64,000 bases of DNA from an uncultured Chloroflexota bacterium (GTDB lineage Bacteria; Chloroflexota; Anaerolineae; Anaerolineales; Anaerolineaceae), in assembly GCA_902786265.1 (NCBI GenBank), contig CADACE010000010.1:1-64000 (forward strand), written 5' to 3'. The translations under genes were made by a program, and so were the position numbers. Below are positions 27,038-35,672 of the stretch, piece by piece. The first letter of the stretch is position 1; each line of letters starts with the position of its first letter. A model generated the notes under the pieces. It ran no database searches and was not told the origin of the DNA. It saw only the letters and a list, made by a program, of their open reading frames with translations.

Positions 27038-28858
27038 ATGAAAAAATACTGGGTTATTCTATTGTTATGCATAATGGCGGCAGCGATTAGCTCTATACCG
27101 TCGGTGGGATATGCGGCTATTGATATCCCGCGAGTAGACTTGCTCAGTCTGGAAGAACCGGGAATTCTTGATCTGGCAGCTGCATCGGATAAAGCCACGG
27201 CCTATATCATGTATCAGTCAGAGGAAAACGGGTTTATCTGGCCGGTGACTGTCAGCCTTGCAGATGATGATACGCTGGGTTATGAGAAAAAAGATTATGA
27301 AATTGAGATTTACCGTGATGACAGTTTTACGGAATTTCAGAACGTTCCGGTTGTGGAGGATTGGGGGGCTTACAGTAAATACAGGCTGCAGGCAGATTAT
27401 CTCGACAGTACCCATGGACGGAATGTGGTCTCCGCGGAAGCTGCCGGTACAATAAACAGTACCTATGGGTTATTTCCCGATTCGCCGAACGGCGGTATGA
27501 CTGATGGAGTTCCGGTGGAGCTTTATGTTGATCGGGAATACCGTGGAATCTATACGCTGAATATTACGCTGGATCCCTGGATGTTTGGTATGGATGCCGG
27601 TAATGAAAACAATATCGTCATGAAAGCTGTAAATGGCTGGTCTGATTCTGTGGTGTTTATGGCTCCGGCTAATGGCGTAAAAGACGCTGACTGGAATATT
27701 GTTGTCGGACCTGAATATTCTACAGAAGCGGCAGCCGCGGCTTATGAAAAGCTGAACCGGGCGATCCGTTTTGTGATGGAAAGCTCAGATGAGGATTTTC
27801 GCAGCCATTTTGCTGAATATTTCGATCTTGATGCCAGCCTGAATTACTATTGTCTAGCTGCCTATTTTAATGCGACCGGCAACATGGGAAGAAATATGCT
27901 CCTTGCAACTTTTGACGGAAATATCTGGTTTCCCTGCCTTTACAACCTTGACACGTCATTTGGTCTGTTTTATAACGGTGAAGGAATTTACAGTGTTTCA
28001 AATCCGGTTGAAGCTTTTCAGGGCGGGAACAGTCTGTTTTGGAAACGCCTCGTCGATAATTTTTCACAGGAACTTGCTCAGCGCTATTGGAAAATGCGGC
28101 AAAGCTTTTTGAAAGAGAGTTTCATTATGGGGTTGTTCAGCGCTTTCAATGACAGCATTCCTGAAGAAGCTTGGGAACATGAACGTGAAACATGGCCTGA
28201 TGTCCCGGGTGTGGAATATGATATTGAAAGCGTTCGGGAACATATACAGGGCAGGGAAGCATATTTGGATGATTTCTTTACACAAATAATGCCTGAGCCT
28301 GAACGCGTTGTAGATCCGCGTCTGCTTTTTGAGCTGGAGCTTCCTTTCAAGGGAAAGAATGGAACCTGGCTGGATACCGGGGTAAATCTTTATGCGGAAG
28401 ATATGGATTACACGATTTTCCTGAAGTTTAAAACCGGGCAGCAGGAACCGCGTTCTATGGTGATCCTTTCTGATTCAAATAATAACAGGCATGGGTTAAT
28501 TATTCAAACTGCCGGAAACGGTACGGATGAATATACTGCTTTCTTTGCCGGAGATAATATCTATGAAGCATTATACCCTCTGGATGCCGATGGTTTTGCT
28601 TATGTGACGATCCGGAAAAAAGGCAATGATTATACATTTTTCGGAAACAATATCAACGATACACGGCATATCAACAGCCCGGTCTCTACGGATATCCAGA
28701 CAAATCTGGTCCTGGGTGCCAGAATCAATCCTATATGGGATGGAACAATGGAAGGTTTCGATTATTACACAGGTAAAATTCAGCGTTGTCTGGTATACAA
28801 CGAGGCAATGGAAAATGAAGAGATTGAACAAATCCTTTCGGCACTAAAAACGGAATGA
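27038..28858 (+). CDS. CotH-type kinase domain with C-terminal LamG domain, exported
   Basis: The ~606-aa product has a signal peptide and then a CotH-like domain: VPVELYVDREYRGIYTLNITLD, LDASLNYYCLAAYFNATGNMGRNMLLA and the nucleotide/metal-site pattern CLYNLDTSFGLF, similar to WDLDxxFG of CotH spore-coat kinases. Residues ~429-606 form a LamG domain with the same opening (ELPFKGKNGTWLDTGVNLY) as those in the SGNH protein two genes upstream. CotH proteins phosphorylate secreted proteins, so a surface partner of the polymer may be its target (inference). The start at 27038 has AAAGGG eight bases ahead; an in-frame ATG at 27017 is less likely. Confidence 0.75.
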   Translation: MKKYWVILLLCIMAAAISSIPSVGYAAIDIPRVDLLSLEEPGILDLAAASDKATAYIMYQSEENGFIWPVTVSLADDDTLGYEKKDYEIEIYRDDSFTEFQNVPVVEDWGAYSKYRLQADYLDSTHGRNVVSAEAAGTINSTYGLFPDSPNGGMTDGVPVELYVDREYRGIYTLNITLDPWMFGMDAGNENNIVMKAVNGWSDSVVFMAPANGVKDADWNIVVGPEYSTEAAAAAYEKLNRAIRFVMESSDEDFRSHFAEYFDLDASLNYYCLAAYFNATGNMGRNMLLATFDGNIWFPCLYNLDTSFGLFYNGEGIYSVSNPVEAFQGGNSLFWKRLVDNFSQELAQRYWKMRQSFLKESFIMGLFSAFNDSIPEEAWEHERETWPDVPGVEYDIESVREHIQGREAYLDDFFTQIMPEPERVVDPRLLFELELPFKGKNGTWLDTGVNLYAEDMDYTIFLKFKTGQQEPRSMVILSDSNNNRHGLIIQTAGNGTDEYTAFFAGDNIYEALYPLDADGFAYVTIRKKGNDYTFFGNNINDTRHINSPVSTDIQTNLVLGARINPIWDGTMEGFDYYTGKIQRCLVYNEAMENEEIEQILSALKTE

Positions 28859-28872
28859 AGGGAAAATCGCAG

Positions 28873-29814
28873 ATGAAAAAAACAGTTTTGTCTTTATTAA
28901 TAATTTTTATAATGCTTAGTACAATTTCTGTTTGTACCGCGCAGGAGGAAGAGCCAGGTCTTGCGCAGCAATTCCCTTTAAAACTGATCCGGGATCGCTT
29001 TGATAAGGAAATGAAACAGGAATATTATCGCTTTCCGACGATCAGGCCGATGTTTGATCCATTTGATCTTTCCTATTTTCCTCATGATTACATGTATGAA
29101 TGGGATTGGTCTCTGCTGCGGCGTAAAGCTTCCTCCGGTTTGTTTGAACAGATGGTTTTGCTGAGCAAACCTGCTGAATCAATGGTTATGCATGGCAAAG
29201 ATGCGGGCAATGCTTATGGCGTTCTGGGAGATTTTTATCTTTATGCGACCTTGTTCGCTGCTGATAATTACCCCGCAGAGACAGGTTCCTGTTATGTCTA
29301 TTTCTCAAATTCACTGAAACAGGGTCTGTACCCAAGTCATGGCATTTTGATAGATCCTGCGTCCGGTATTTATCGGGTAGATAACAAATACAGCAATGTT
29401 TATGAACCATCTCAAAGTTCCCATACCCTCAAATTGCTGAAGTCTCTTTCTCCGGAAGATTACCCTCTTTCAGAGGATATTTGGCTTTCGTCGCATGCAG
29501 TATCTGAATTTGATGGCTCAGCGGACGACCAGTTTCTTTCCGATTTGAACACGATGAATCAGTCTTTTCGGATGGCAGGAAGTCCCGAGGTAAAAGCATA
29601 CCGTATCGAAATCGTGCGGAAAGGTTTTTATTCTGATATTTATATCAATGGAAAAAGAGCTGCCCACATGCTCGATTTCATCACGGAAGTGGATGAAGAG
29701 GGCAACGAGACTCCTGATAAAGTTGCCTGGAGTTATGGCCCGATTCTATATAAAGGTGGTATTACAACAACCTGCTCAATCGGAGATTTGTTCGTTTACG
29801 GACCGGAAAGGTGA
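28873..29814 (+). CDS. Exported protein of unknown function, trio A member 1
   Basis: The 313-aa protein has a clear signal peptide (MKKTVLSLLIIFIMLSTISVCTA). The rest is beta-rich and soluble. A segment ETGSCYVYFSNS, followed by a long loop and YRIEIVRKGFYSDIYINGKRAAHM near the end, gives the look of a LamG/DUF1080-like jelly roll. The two genes at 30876 and 31673 show the same order (a GG/GSC stretch, then a short hydrophobic strand, then a xVxxYxDxxxx strand near the end), so the three are probably paralogs. No catalytic residues are evident. It may bind the exopolysaccharide. An upstream in-frame ATG at 28855 overlaps the CotH stop. Confidence 0.6.
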   Translation: MKKTVLSLLIIFIMLSTISVCTAQEEEPGLAQQFPLKLIRDRFDKEMKQEYYRFPTIRPMFDPFDLSYFPHDYMYEWDWSLLRRKASSGLFEQMVLLSKPAESMVMHGKDAGNAYGVLGDFYLYATLFAADNYPAETGSCYVYFSNSLKQGLYPSHGILIDPASGIYRVDNKYSNVYEPSQSSHTLKLLKSLSPEDYPLSEDIWLSSHAVSEFDGSADDQFLSDLNTMNQSFRMAGSPEVKAYRIEIVRKGFYSDIYINGKRAAHMLDFITEVDEEGNETPDKVAWSYGPILYKGGITTTCSIGDLFVYGPER

Positions 29815-29877
29815 TTTTTTCGGTTCGCACTTATTGGATTTAAGAGACTTTTAGTCGGAATATAACGAGGAAAAAGT

Positions 29878-30879
29878 ATGGAAGCAAGACCGATTTTATG
29901 GATCGTTATACCCTGTTATAACGAAGAACAGGTGCTGCCGATGACAGCTCCTCTTTTCCTGAAGAAAATTAATGATCTCGCTGAAGCGGGAAAAATAAGC
30001 CCGAACAGCCGCATTTTGTTCGTCAACGATGGATCAAAAGACAAGACCTGGGAGATTATTACAGATCTGTCTAAAGAAAATGAACATTATATTGGTATTT
30101 CACAGAGCCGGAACAGAGGACATCAGAACGCAGTTCTGGCCGGATTGATGGAAGCGAAAGACAAGTGTGATATCACGATTTCCATAGACTGTGATGGTCA
30201 GGACGATATAAATGCAATGGATGCCATGGTTGATGAGTACCTGAATGGATGCGAGATCGTTTATGGTGTCCGTTCAAAGCGTGTAACAGATACCTGGTTT
30301 AAGCGCACGACAGCAGAGGGCTTTTACAAACTCATGAACTCTCTTGGTGCTGAAGTCATTTTCAATCATGCGGATTATCGTCTGGTCAGTTCTTTGGTGC
30401 TGCAGCATTTTGCAGATTTTGAAGAGGTGAACATTTTTCTGCGCGGCATGTTTCCGCTGGTGGGGTTCAAGAGCACCAGTGTATATTATGAACGGGCTGA
30501 ACGTCTTGCCGGTGAAAGCCACTATCCTCTGAAAAAGATGTTGGGGCTGGCTTTTGATGGCATTACCAGCCTGTCGATTAAACCGGTCTCCCTGATAACA
30601 GGAATCGGTGTGGGATTCAGTTGTGTCGGTGTCCTGATCGCTGTCTGGGCGATCGTACAGGCTATTCTTAAACACACAGTTGCAGGCTGGACGTCTACAA
30701 TTTGTATTATCTGTCTGCTTGGCGGTATTCAATTGATCAGTGTGGGGGTAATTGGCCAGTATGTCGGGAAAACTTATCTGGAAACCAAGCATCGTCCCCG
30801 TTATATCATCAGTGAACGGACCTGGGAACCGGTTCAGAGACATTGGATTGAGGAAAAAACAGGAGATTTGGAAAAATGA
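29878..30879 (+). CDS. Family-2 polyprenyl-phosphate glycosyltransferase, GtrB/DPM1-like
   Basis: The 333-aa enzyme has a GT-A domain (WIVIPCYNEEQVLP, ILFVNDGSKDKTWE, SQSRNRGHQNAVLAGLMEA, SIDCDGQDD) and two C-terminal membrane helices (about 240-260 and 272-294). This is the layout of GtrB and ArnC, which load a sugar onto undecaprenyl phosphate. The GHQ-type loop and DxD site are intact. Its product is the kind of donor used by GT-C enzymes, of which the locus has three, so it probably feeds them (inference). The start has a CGAGGA site. The stop overlaps the next ATG. Confidence 0.88.
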   Translation: MEARPILWIVIPCYNEEQVLPMTAPLFLKKINDLAEAGKISPNSRILFVNDGSKDKTWEIITDLSKENEHYIGISQSRNRGHQNAVLAGLMEAKDKCDITISIDCDGQDDINAMDAMVDEYLNGCEIVYGVRSKRVTDTWFKRTTAEGFYKLMNSLGAEVIFNHADYRLVSSLVLQHFADFEEVNIFLRGMFPLVGFKSTSVYYERAERLAGESHYPLKKMLGLAFDGITSLSIKPVSLITGIGVGFSCVGVLIAVWAIVQAILKHTVAGWTSTICIICLLGGIQLISVGVIGQYVGKTYLETKHRPRYIISERTWEPVQRHWIEEKTGDLEK

Positions 30880-31676
30880 AAAGGGCAATGTTCTCTGTAG
30901 TTCTCTTGTTGCTTTTGATTTCTGTTTATGCTGTATACGCTTATCAGAATGAAGGCAGCAATTTGGTTCAGGAATCAGATACTGCGGCAGATATTGAAAG
31001 TGATGCTGTATTTTCCTTAAATCCTGAAAAGGGTGTTGTCATACGGGAAGTTTCTGATGTATTGCAATTTGATCATGAGAGCTTTTTTCCCATCAGGATT
31101 TTGGACGATTCTTTTTCAAAACAGGTCGATGCGGTTTTGAAATATGTGGATGACGATAGTGTAATGCGGATCATTTCGGAATATGGCAGTCAGGATATTG
31201 ATTTCTTTGTCAATTCTGATATGATCCATGACCATATCGGAAGAATCAATTTCGATAAAGAATATCCAAAAAACTTTGAAATATCCACTGATGTGATTGC
31301 CAGGGATGTTTATCCAAAATCCCGAGGGGGGTGTTACATAGGATTCTCTGAAAAGGGAATGTCAAAAAATGCGGATGCAGCCGAATATTTCTTTGTAATT
31401 GATGGACAAAGTGTTATGCTCTATTATAAAACGGTTGGCAGCAGCAGCGGAAGAGTATTTCCCGTTGCTTCCGTTTCGGAAGGACCTGTAAGAATAGCTG
31501 TTACGCATTTGACCGGGCATATTTTCTTTTGGGTGAATGATGTATGTGTCGGTCAATATCATGATGGAAAATCCGGAAATTTCCGTTTGTCTTATGGCGC
31601 TGTAACCTTTTCCGGTGGGGAAACAGCCTGCTGTTCATTTGACAACCTGTTAGTAAGAAAGGTTGGTGCAGAATGA
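30876..31676 (+). CDS. Exported protein of unknown function, trio A member 2
   Basis: The 266-aa product has an N-terminal membrane anchor or signal (MKRAMFSVVLLLLLISVYAVYA) and a beta-rich body. RGGCYIGFSEKG and IAVTHLTGHIFFWVNDVCVGQY line up with comparable stretches in the genes at 28873 and 31673. The last strand ends in CSFDNLLVRKVG, close to CNFDDFNLHY of the next protein. A jelly-roll glycan-binding fold is plausible but not proven. It overlaps both neighbours by four bases (ATGA), so it is firmly part of the operon. Confidence 0.6.
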   Translation: MKRAMFSVVLLLLLISVYAVYAYQNEGSNLVQESDTAADIESDAVFSLNPEKGVVIREVSDVLQFDHESFFPIRILDDSFSKQVDAVLKYVDDDSVMRIISEYGSQDIDFFVNSDMIHDHIGRINFDKEYPKNFEISTDVIARDVYPKSRGGCYIGFSEKGMSKNADAAEYFFVIDGQSVMLYYKTVGSSSGRVFPVASVSEGPVRIAVTHLTGHIFFWVNDVCVGQYHDGKSGNFRLSYGAVTFSGGETACCSFDNLLVRKVGAE

Positions 31677-32380
31677 CATCTAACAAGATTTTTTCCGGGA
31701 TTATTTTTATTCTTTTGCTGTTATTGATGACGGGTGCAGTTTTTGCTGATAATGAATACGACCCGGCTGAATTGCTTGAGATCGTTGATGAACAGCTGAT
31801 GAAGCGTATAGGTCCTGCACAGGATTTTTCGGAAAGCCAGGGATATGTGAACGAGATCTTTGAGAATAATGTCATTCATCAGCGTTACATTTATGACGGT
31901 AAAGGAACTGACGCTCTTTTGTCTCTGTTTCCGGTATCGGAAGAGATTATGTCCAGCAGCAAATATTTGAATGTTACCGGGACTGGTTTGAAAAAATTTC
32001 ATGTTTCTCTCACCGTTCATCAGGCCGAATCTGTTCCTGAAGATTCCGGTGGGGCTTGTTGGATCCGCTGCAGTGATATTTTGATGACGGGCAAAGGACG
32101 GGAAAATGGATTACTCATTGTACCGGGATACAAAGCTTTTCGCATAAATGCCGGTGAAGTGGCTGAATTAATTGATTTGTCTGCTTTGAATCCGGAAGAG
32201 TCGATTAAATTTGATTTAATTCGCCTCGATGGTGTAATTTATGTCTATGCGGATCAGGAATATCTGTTTAGCTTTGCGGATGATATTCCAACCTCTGTTT
32301 TAGTTGACGCAGGATCCTTGCTGTTTGCCTCAGGAAATCGGATCCGCTGTAATTTTGATGATTTCAATCTTCATTACTGA
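31673..32380 (+). CDS. Exported protein of unknown function, trio A member 3
   Basis: The 235-aa product has a signal peptide ending near VFADNEYDP. The mid part SGGACWIRCSDILMTG and the end FDLIRLDGVIYVYADQEYLFSF followed by CNFDDFNLHY match the same positions of the preceding protein, which marks them as paralogs. No enzyme motif is visible. The start ATG overlaps the stop of the previous gene. Confidence 0.6.
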   Translation: MTSNKIFSGIIFILLLLLMTGAVFADNEYDPAELLEIVDEQLMKRIGPAQDFSESQGYVNEIFENNVIHQRYIYDGKGTDALLSLFPVSEEIMSSSKYLNVTGTGLKKFHVSLTVHQAESVPEDSGGACWIRCSDILMTGKGRENGLLIVPGYKAFRINAGEVAELIDLSALNPEESIKFDLIRLDGVIYVYADQEYLFSFADDIPTSVLVDAGSLLFASGNRIRCNFDDFNLHY

Positions 32381-32399
32381 ACGGGAGGATAATAAATTC

Positions 32400-32921
32400 A
32401 TGAACAAAAAATCAGAATTATTATTCGCTGTCCTCATTTTGATGTGCAGTTTTTTACCCTGTGCGGCAGATATTGATCCGATTTTGGTCGATAAACCTTA
32501 TCCGACTGTGTTTGAATGCAGTCCTGATATGTTCATTGAAGTTCCCGGAATTGCATATATCTCTTATAACCTTGGCGACAGGGCCGCGGAAAAATATTTT
32601 CTGTATTTCAAGGCCGAGGTTTTATACCTGGAAGAAGGAATTTGGGACGGTATAGATAAAAGCAGTTTCTTACTGAAACATACCACTTCTGAAGGTTCGG
32701 TGACCCAATATGCTCTGAATTATATGATGACGGCCAGAGAAAGCCTGATCAATGAATGGCCTACGATGTCAGATCCTTTGTTCTTCGGCTGGCTGCTCCC
32801 GCTGAATCTGGTTTTTGACGTACCGAAAATGGAAAAAGATGGATGGTCACTTATTTTCCGTCCGGCTGAACGGGGCGGAAACGCGGTTTGTGAGATCGAA
32901 ATTCCGATCGAGGTTCACTGA
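32400..32921 (+). CDS. Exported Ig-like protein of unknown function, trio B member 1
   Basis: The 173-aa product has a signal peptide (MNKKSELLFAVLILMCSFLPCAA). The frame is open from 32304, but this ATG has a GGGAGGA site and gives a proper signal. The end FDVPKMEKDGWSLIFRPAE lines up with FSVYPDVDGWVMRFAPR and YRVNPNLIDWELHVEPH in the next two proteins. This strand pattern is like that of DUF4352-type Ig domains, often found on exported proteins. The role is unknown. Confidence 0.55.
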   Translation: MNKKSELLFAVLILMCSFLPCAADIDPILVDKPYPTVFECSPDMFIEVPGIAYISYNLGDRAAEKYFLYFKAEVLYLEEGIWDGIDKSSFLLKHTTSEGSVTQYALNYMMTARESLINEWPTMSDPLFFGWLLPLNLVFDVPKMEKDGWSLIFRPAERGGNAVCEIEIPIEVH

Positions 32922-32938
32922 AAGGGGATTCACTGAGG

Positions 32939-33529
32939 ATGAACAGGAAGACATTGATTTTTCTTTTTGCTGTATATCTGTTGGGAATGATGTTAATACT
33001 TCCTTCCTATGCTTCGGATGTGACGCCGATCTATGAATATCATTTTGTTCCGGATCCGGATATGCCGGAAGTGCTTCCGGTCGGAAAGACTGTGGCTTGC
33101 GGAAATTATTCTATCCGCCTTTTACAGCAGCCTGTTATCGGAAAGTATACGAACAAACTGATCTCGGATAATGATTTGGAATATTTGATGGTTCGTGTTG
33201 AAATTACAAACTTAAGCGGATCAGCCCTTGGCTGGATGAATCCTGAATCCTTCAAAGTGATTGATACATACAAAGGACGGATGTACAGCACCTACAATCT
33301 GGATATTACAGCTTCTGCCGCGACGGTACAGGGATATGGGCAGAAACTTTTTCTTGAAAAAATAGAACCCGGTGACACCCTGCTTACGACCCTGGTTTTC
33401 AGTGTTTATCCTGATGTGGATGGCTGGGTGATGCGGTTTGCTCCGCGGTTATTCTATGAGGACGCGCCTCAGGATTTGATTTCTTTCCGGCTGCCGGAGG
33501 TAAAACATTATTCGGAGGGAATATTCTGA
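32939..33529 (+). CDS. Exported Ig-like (DUF4352-like) protein, trio B member 2
   Basis: The 196-aa product has a signal peptide ending near SYASDV. The body shows the DUF4352-like order: TVACGNYSIRLLQQP, LEYLMVRVEITNLSGSALGWMNPESFKVID and a DTLLTTLVFSVYPDVDGWVMRF strand. Such domains are extracytoplasmic beta sandwiches with no known catalysis. It is a paralog of both neighbours, and the next gene starts on its stop codon. Partner or cargo is unknown. Confidence 0.6.
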   Translation: MNRKTLIFLFAVYLLGMMLILPSYASDVTPIYEYHFVPDPDMPEVLPVGKTVACGNYSIRLLQQPVIGKYTNKLISDNDLEYLMVRVEITNLSGSALGWMNPESFKVIDTYKGRMYSTYNLDITASAATVQGYGQKLFLEKIEPGDTLLTTLVFSVYPDVDGWVMRFAPRLFYEDAPQDLISFRLPEVKHYSEGIF

Positions 33530-34155
33530 TGAAAAGATTATTTTTGATCGTTATATTATTGATGCTTTTCGGTGTTTATTCCTCTGTCTGCGCATCTTCG
33601 GAAGTTAAGGCGGTTTACGGTGAAACCTATCTTTGCGGAGATTCATTTGAAATCATCATACAAAGTGAGCCGATATTCACGACCATGATCACTCGGCATG
33701 CTCCCTGGGACAGACCGACTTTTGCCCAGGCCGGAAAATATGATATACTGTTTGCGATCCGTCTAAAAATCAGAAACCTGACGAGTGAATATTGGGGAGG
33801 ATTCAAACCTGAAAGCTTTAAGCTTGTCGGATACGTGCGCGGACGTGCGGTGGAGTATACTCCGGAAGTGATGTCTCCTTATGATTACGGACTTGAAAGA
33901 GCTTATTCCATGTACGATAAGATGCATTATATGACTTATCCCATGGCTCCGCTGCGTGTGTTTGATATGCAGCTGGTCTATCGCGTTAATCCGAATCTCA
34001 TTGACTGGGAGCTTCACGTGGAGCCTCACGAAAAGGACTGGATCTTCACAGCTACTGAAAAACCGATTACTGACCTGGAACCCTGCAGCGGTGTTTTCCA
34101 GTTTATTACCGTATGGGATGAGAGAACCCTTCAAATGATAAAATATTACCGGTGA
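33529..34155 (+). CDS. Exported Ig-like (DUF4352-like) protein, trio B member 3
   Basis: The 208-aa product has a signal peptide (MKRLFLIVILLMLFGVYSSVCA). YLCGDSFEIIIQSEP, ILFAIRLKIRNLTSEYWGGFKPESFKLV and FDMQLVYRVNPNLIDWELHVEP match the preceding protein strand by strand. It is the last gene of the exopolysaccharide locus. No clear terminator hairpin was seen in the ~75 bases before the pheS promoter. Confidence 0.6.
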   Translation: MKRLFLIVILLMLFGVYSSVCASSEVKAVYGETYLCGDSFEIIIQSEPIFTTMITRHAPWDRPTFAQAGKYDILFAIRLKIRNLTSEYWGGFKPESFKLVGYVRGRAVEYTPEVMSPYDYGLERAYSMYDKMHYMTYPMAPLRVFDMQLVYRVNPNLIDWELHVEPHEKDWIFTATEKPITDLEPCSGVFQFITVWDERTLQMIKYYR

Positions 34156-34231
34156 TCGTTTCATCTGTATTGTAACAACTCTGTTTACGATGTTCCGGTA
34201 ACCTGAATGAAAAATGATTATCGTCATGGAA

Positions 34232-34262
34232 TTGACGGGAACCCGGGTTTCCGTTGTATAAT
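34232..34262 (+). promoter_or_regulatory. Promoter of the pheS-pheT operon
   Basis: TTGACG at 32-37 and a perfect TATAAT at 57-62 of this block (34232-34237 and 34257-34262) are separated by 19 bases, slightly long for sigma-70. They lie directly before the T-box leader, where a start point at about 34269 would fit. Confidence 0.65.
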
Positions 34263-34269
34263 CAATCTT

Positions 34270-34519
34270 CGAAAGGCAATGACGGAGAAAAGTACGTTGT
34301 GACGCGCGGACAGGGACGGTGAGGGCAGAGACTGAGACCCTCCCGACGACAGCAGCAGCCGAAGTTCACTCCCGAGCCGCCCGGGGGAACTCTTATCAGA
34401 CAGTAGTTCGGGCCGTGAGTCAGCGTTAATGACAATATGAGTGGGCCCGGTAATCTCCGGGTCAAACAGGGTGGTACCGCGGAAAATTCCGTCCCTCGTT
34501 TGGGACGGTTCTTTTTTTA
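34270..34519 (+). promoter_or_regulatory. T-box leader, phenylalanine type (specifier TTC)
   Basis: The leader starts with the common stem-I opening AATGACGGAGAAAAGTACG and holds the T-box sequence AGGGTGGTACCGCGG at 34468-34482, which pairs with the free acceptor end of uncharged tRNA. The likely specifier is TTC at 34365-34367, in the context GAAG-TTC-ACTCCCGAG typical of the specifier loop. A terminator follows at 34489-34518. Uncharged tRNA-Phe would hold the antiterminator and let pheS-pheT be transcribed. The T-box is certain. The codon choice is strongly supported by the downstream genes. Confidence 0.93.
34489..34518 (+). terminator. T-box-controlled intrinsic terminator
   Basis: CCGTCCC and GGGACGG form a 7-bp GC-rich stem with a short loop, followed by TTCTTTTTTT. 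It is the off-state hairpin that competes with the antiterminator of the T-box leader. Confidence 0.9.
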
Positions 34520-34620
34520 AATGTGAAATGTGAAGTGTAAAGAGTGAAGATAATACTGAAATCGACAGCTCAGATCATTTGCCCTTGTACACGGAACACT
34601 TTGCACGAAACACGAAATAA
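34516..34620. repeat. 7-bp-phased GTG/CAC repeat element, short copy
   Basis: Between the T-box terminator and the pheS ribosome site lie heptamers GTGAAAT, GTGAAGT and GTGAAGA on the left (about 34519-34547) and CACGGAA, CACTTTG and CACGAAA on the right (about 34591-34618). The order left-GTG, right-CAC is as in the large field at 318-848. The ~45-base middle has no clear structure. Confidence 0.65.
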
Positions 34621-34631
34621 AGGAAAGATAT

Positions 34632-35672
34632 ATGGCAGATCTTAATTTATTTGAAGCGCTGGCAGTGTTCGAAATCGAATCACTGGCTGCTTTGGATGAT
34701 GCGCTGGATGAAGGCAGCCTGCAGCAATGGAAGACCCAAAGGCTGGGAAAAACCTCTGTGGTTCAGCAGGTCTTCAGTAAGATGAAGGAAGCCTCGAAAG
34801 AGGATCGTCCGAAGCTGGGACAGGCGGCGAACAAAGTCCGTCAGCATCTGGAAGAAGCTCTGGAAGCCCGTCATGCGGAATTGCATGAAAAAGCTTTGAA
34901 CGCCTCTTTGGAACGGGAAAAACTGGATATCACGCTTCCCGGACGCCGTCCGAACCCCGGCCGCATGCATCCGGCAACGCAAAATATGCGGGAAATTCTC
35001 GATGTTCTGGCCCACATGGGATTCCAGACCTTCCGCACACCGGAAGTGGAGACCGATGAATACAACTTCGAGCTTCTGAACATCCCGCATTATCATCCCG
35101 CACGTGATATGCAGGACACCTTCTATACCACCGACCCGAATGTGGTGCTGCGCACCCATACCTCCCCGGGGCAGATACATTCCATGCGCAAGTTTGCTCC
35201 GAATCCGATCCGTGTAGCGCTGCCGGGCATGTGCTTCCGCTATGAGCAGATCAGCGCGCGTCATGAGATCCAGTTCAACCAGATCGAGCTGCTGGTCGTC
35301 GGGCATAACATTACCTTCGGCGACGTAAAAGGCACTCTGGATGACTTTGCCAAGCGCATGTTCGGTGAAAATGTCCGTACCCGTTTCCGCCCGTCTTACT
35401 TCCCGTTCACCGAACCGAGCGCGGAGATGGATGTGGAATGCTTCCTCTGCGGCGGCAAGGGCTGCAATATGTGCAAAGGTTCCGGCTGGCTCGAGATCCT
35501 CGGCTGCGGCATGATCCATCCGACCGTCCTGATGAACGGCGGCTACGACCCGAATGAATTCTCCGGCTGGGCTGCCGGTATGGGTCCGGAACGTATCACC
35601 ATCCTCCGTCACCATGTGGATGATATCCGCAATTTCTGGGGCAACGATATTCGATTTTTGGAGCAGTTCTGA
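34632..35672 (+). CDS. pheS: Phenylalanine-tRNA ligase alpha subunit
   Basis: The 346-aa protein has an N-terminal coiled-coil region (about 1-90) for tRNA binding and a class II synthetase core. Motif 2 and 3 regions are visible: HPATQNMREILDVLAHMGFQ, HTSPGQIHSMRKFAPNPIRVALPGMCFRYE and a GWAAGMGPERITILRH stretch. A Cys-containing loop (CFLCGGKGCNMCKGSGW) is typical of PheS. It charges tRNA-Phe as an alpha2-beta2 complex with PheT, encoded immediately downstream with a one-base overlap. Control is by the T-box leader. Confidence 0.97.
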   Translation: MADLNLFEALAVFEIESLAALDDALDEGSLQQWKTQRLGKTSVVQQVFSKMKEASKEDRPKLGQAANKVRQHLEEALEARHAELHEKALNASLEREKLDITLPGRRPNPGRMHPATQNMREILDVLAHMGFQTFRTPEVETDEYNFELLNIPHYHPARDMQDTFYTTDPNVVLRTHTSPGQIHSMRKFAPNPIRVALPGMCFRYEQISARHEIQFNQIELLVVGHNITFGDVKGTLDDFAKRMFGENVRTRFRPSYFPFTEPSAEMDVECFLCGGKGCNMCKGSGWLEILGCGMIHPTVLMNGGYDPNEFSGWAAGMGPERITILRHHVDDIRNFWGNDIRFLEQF

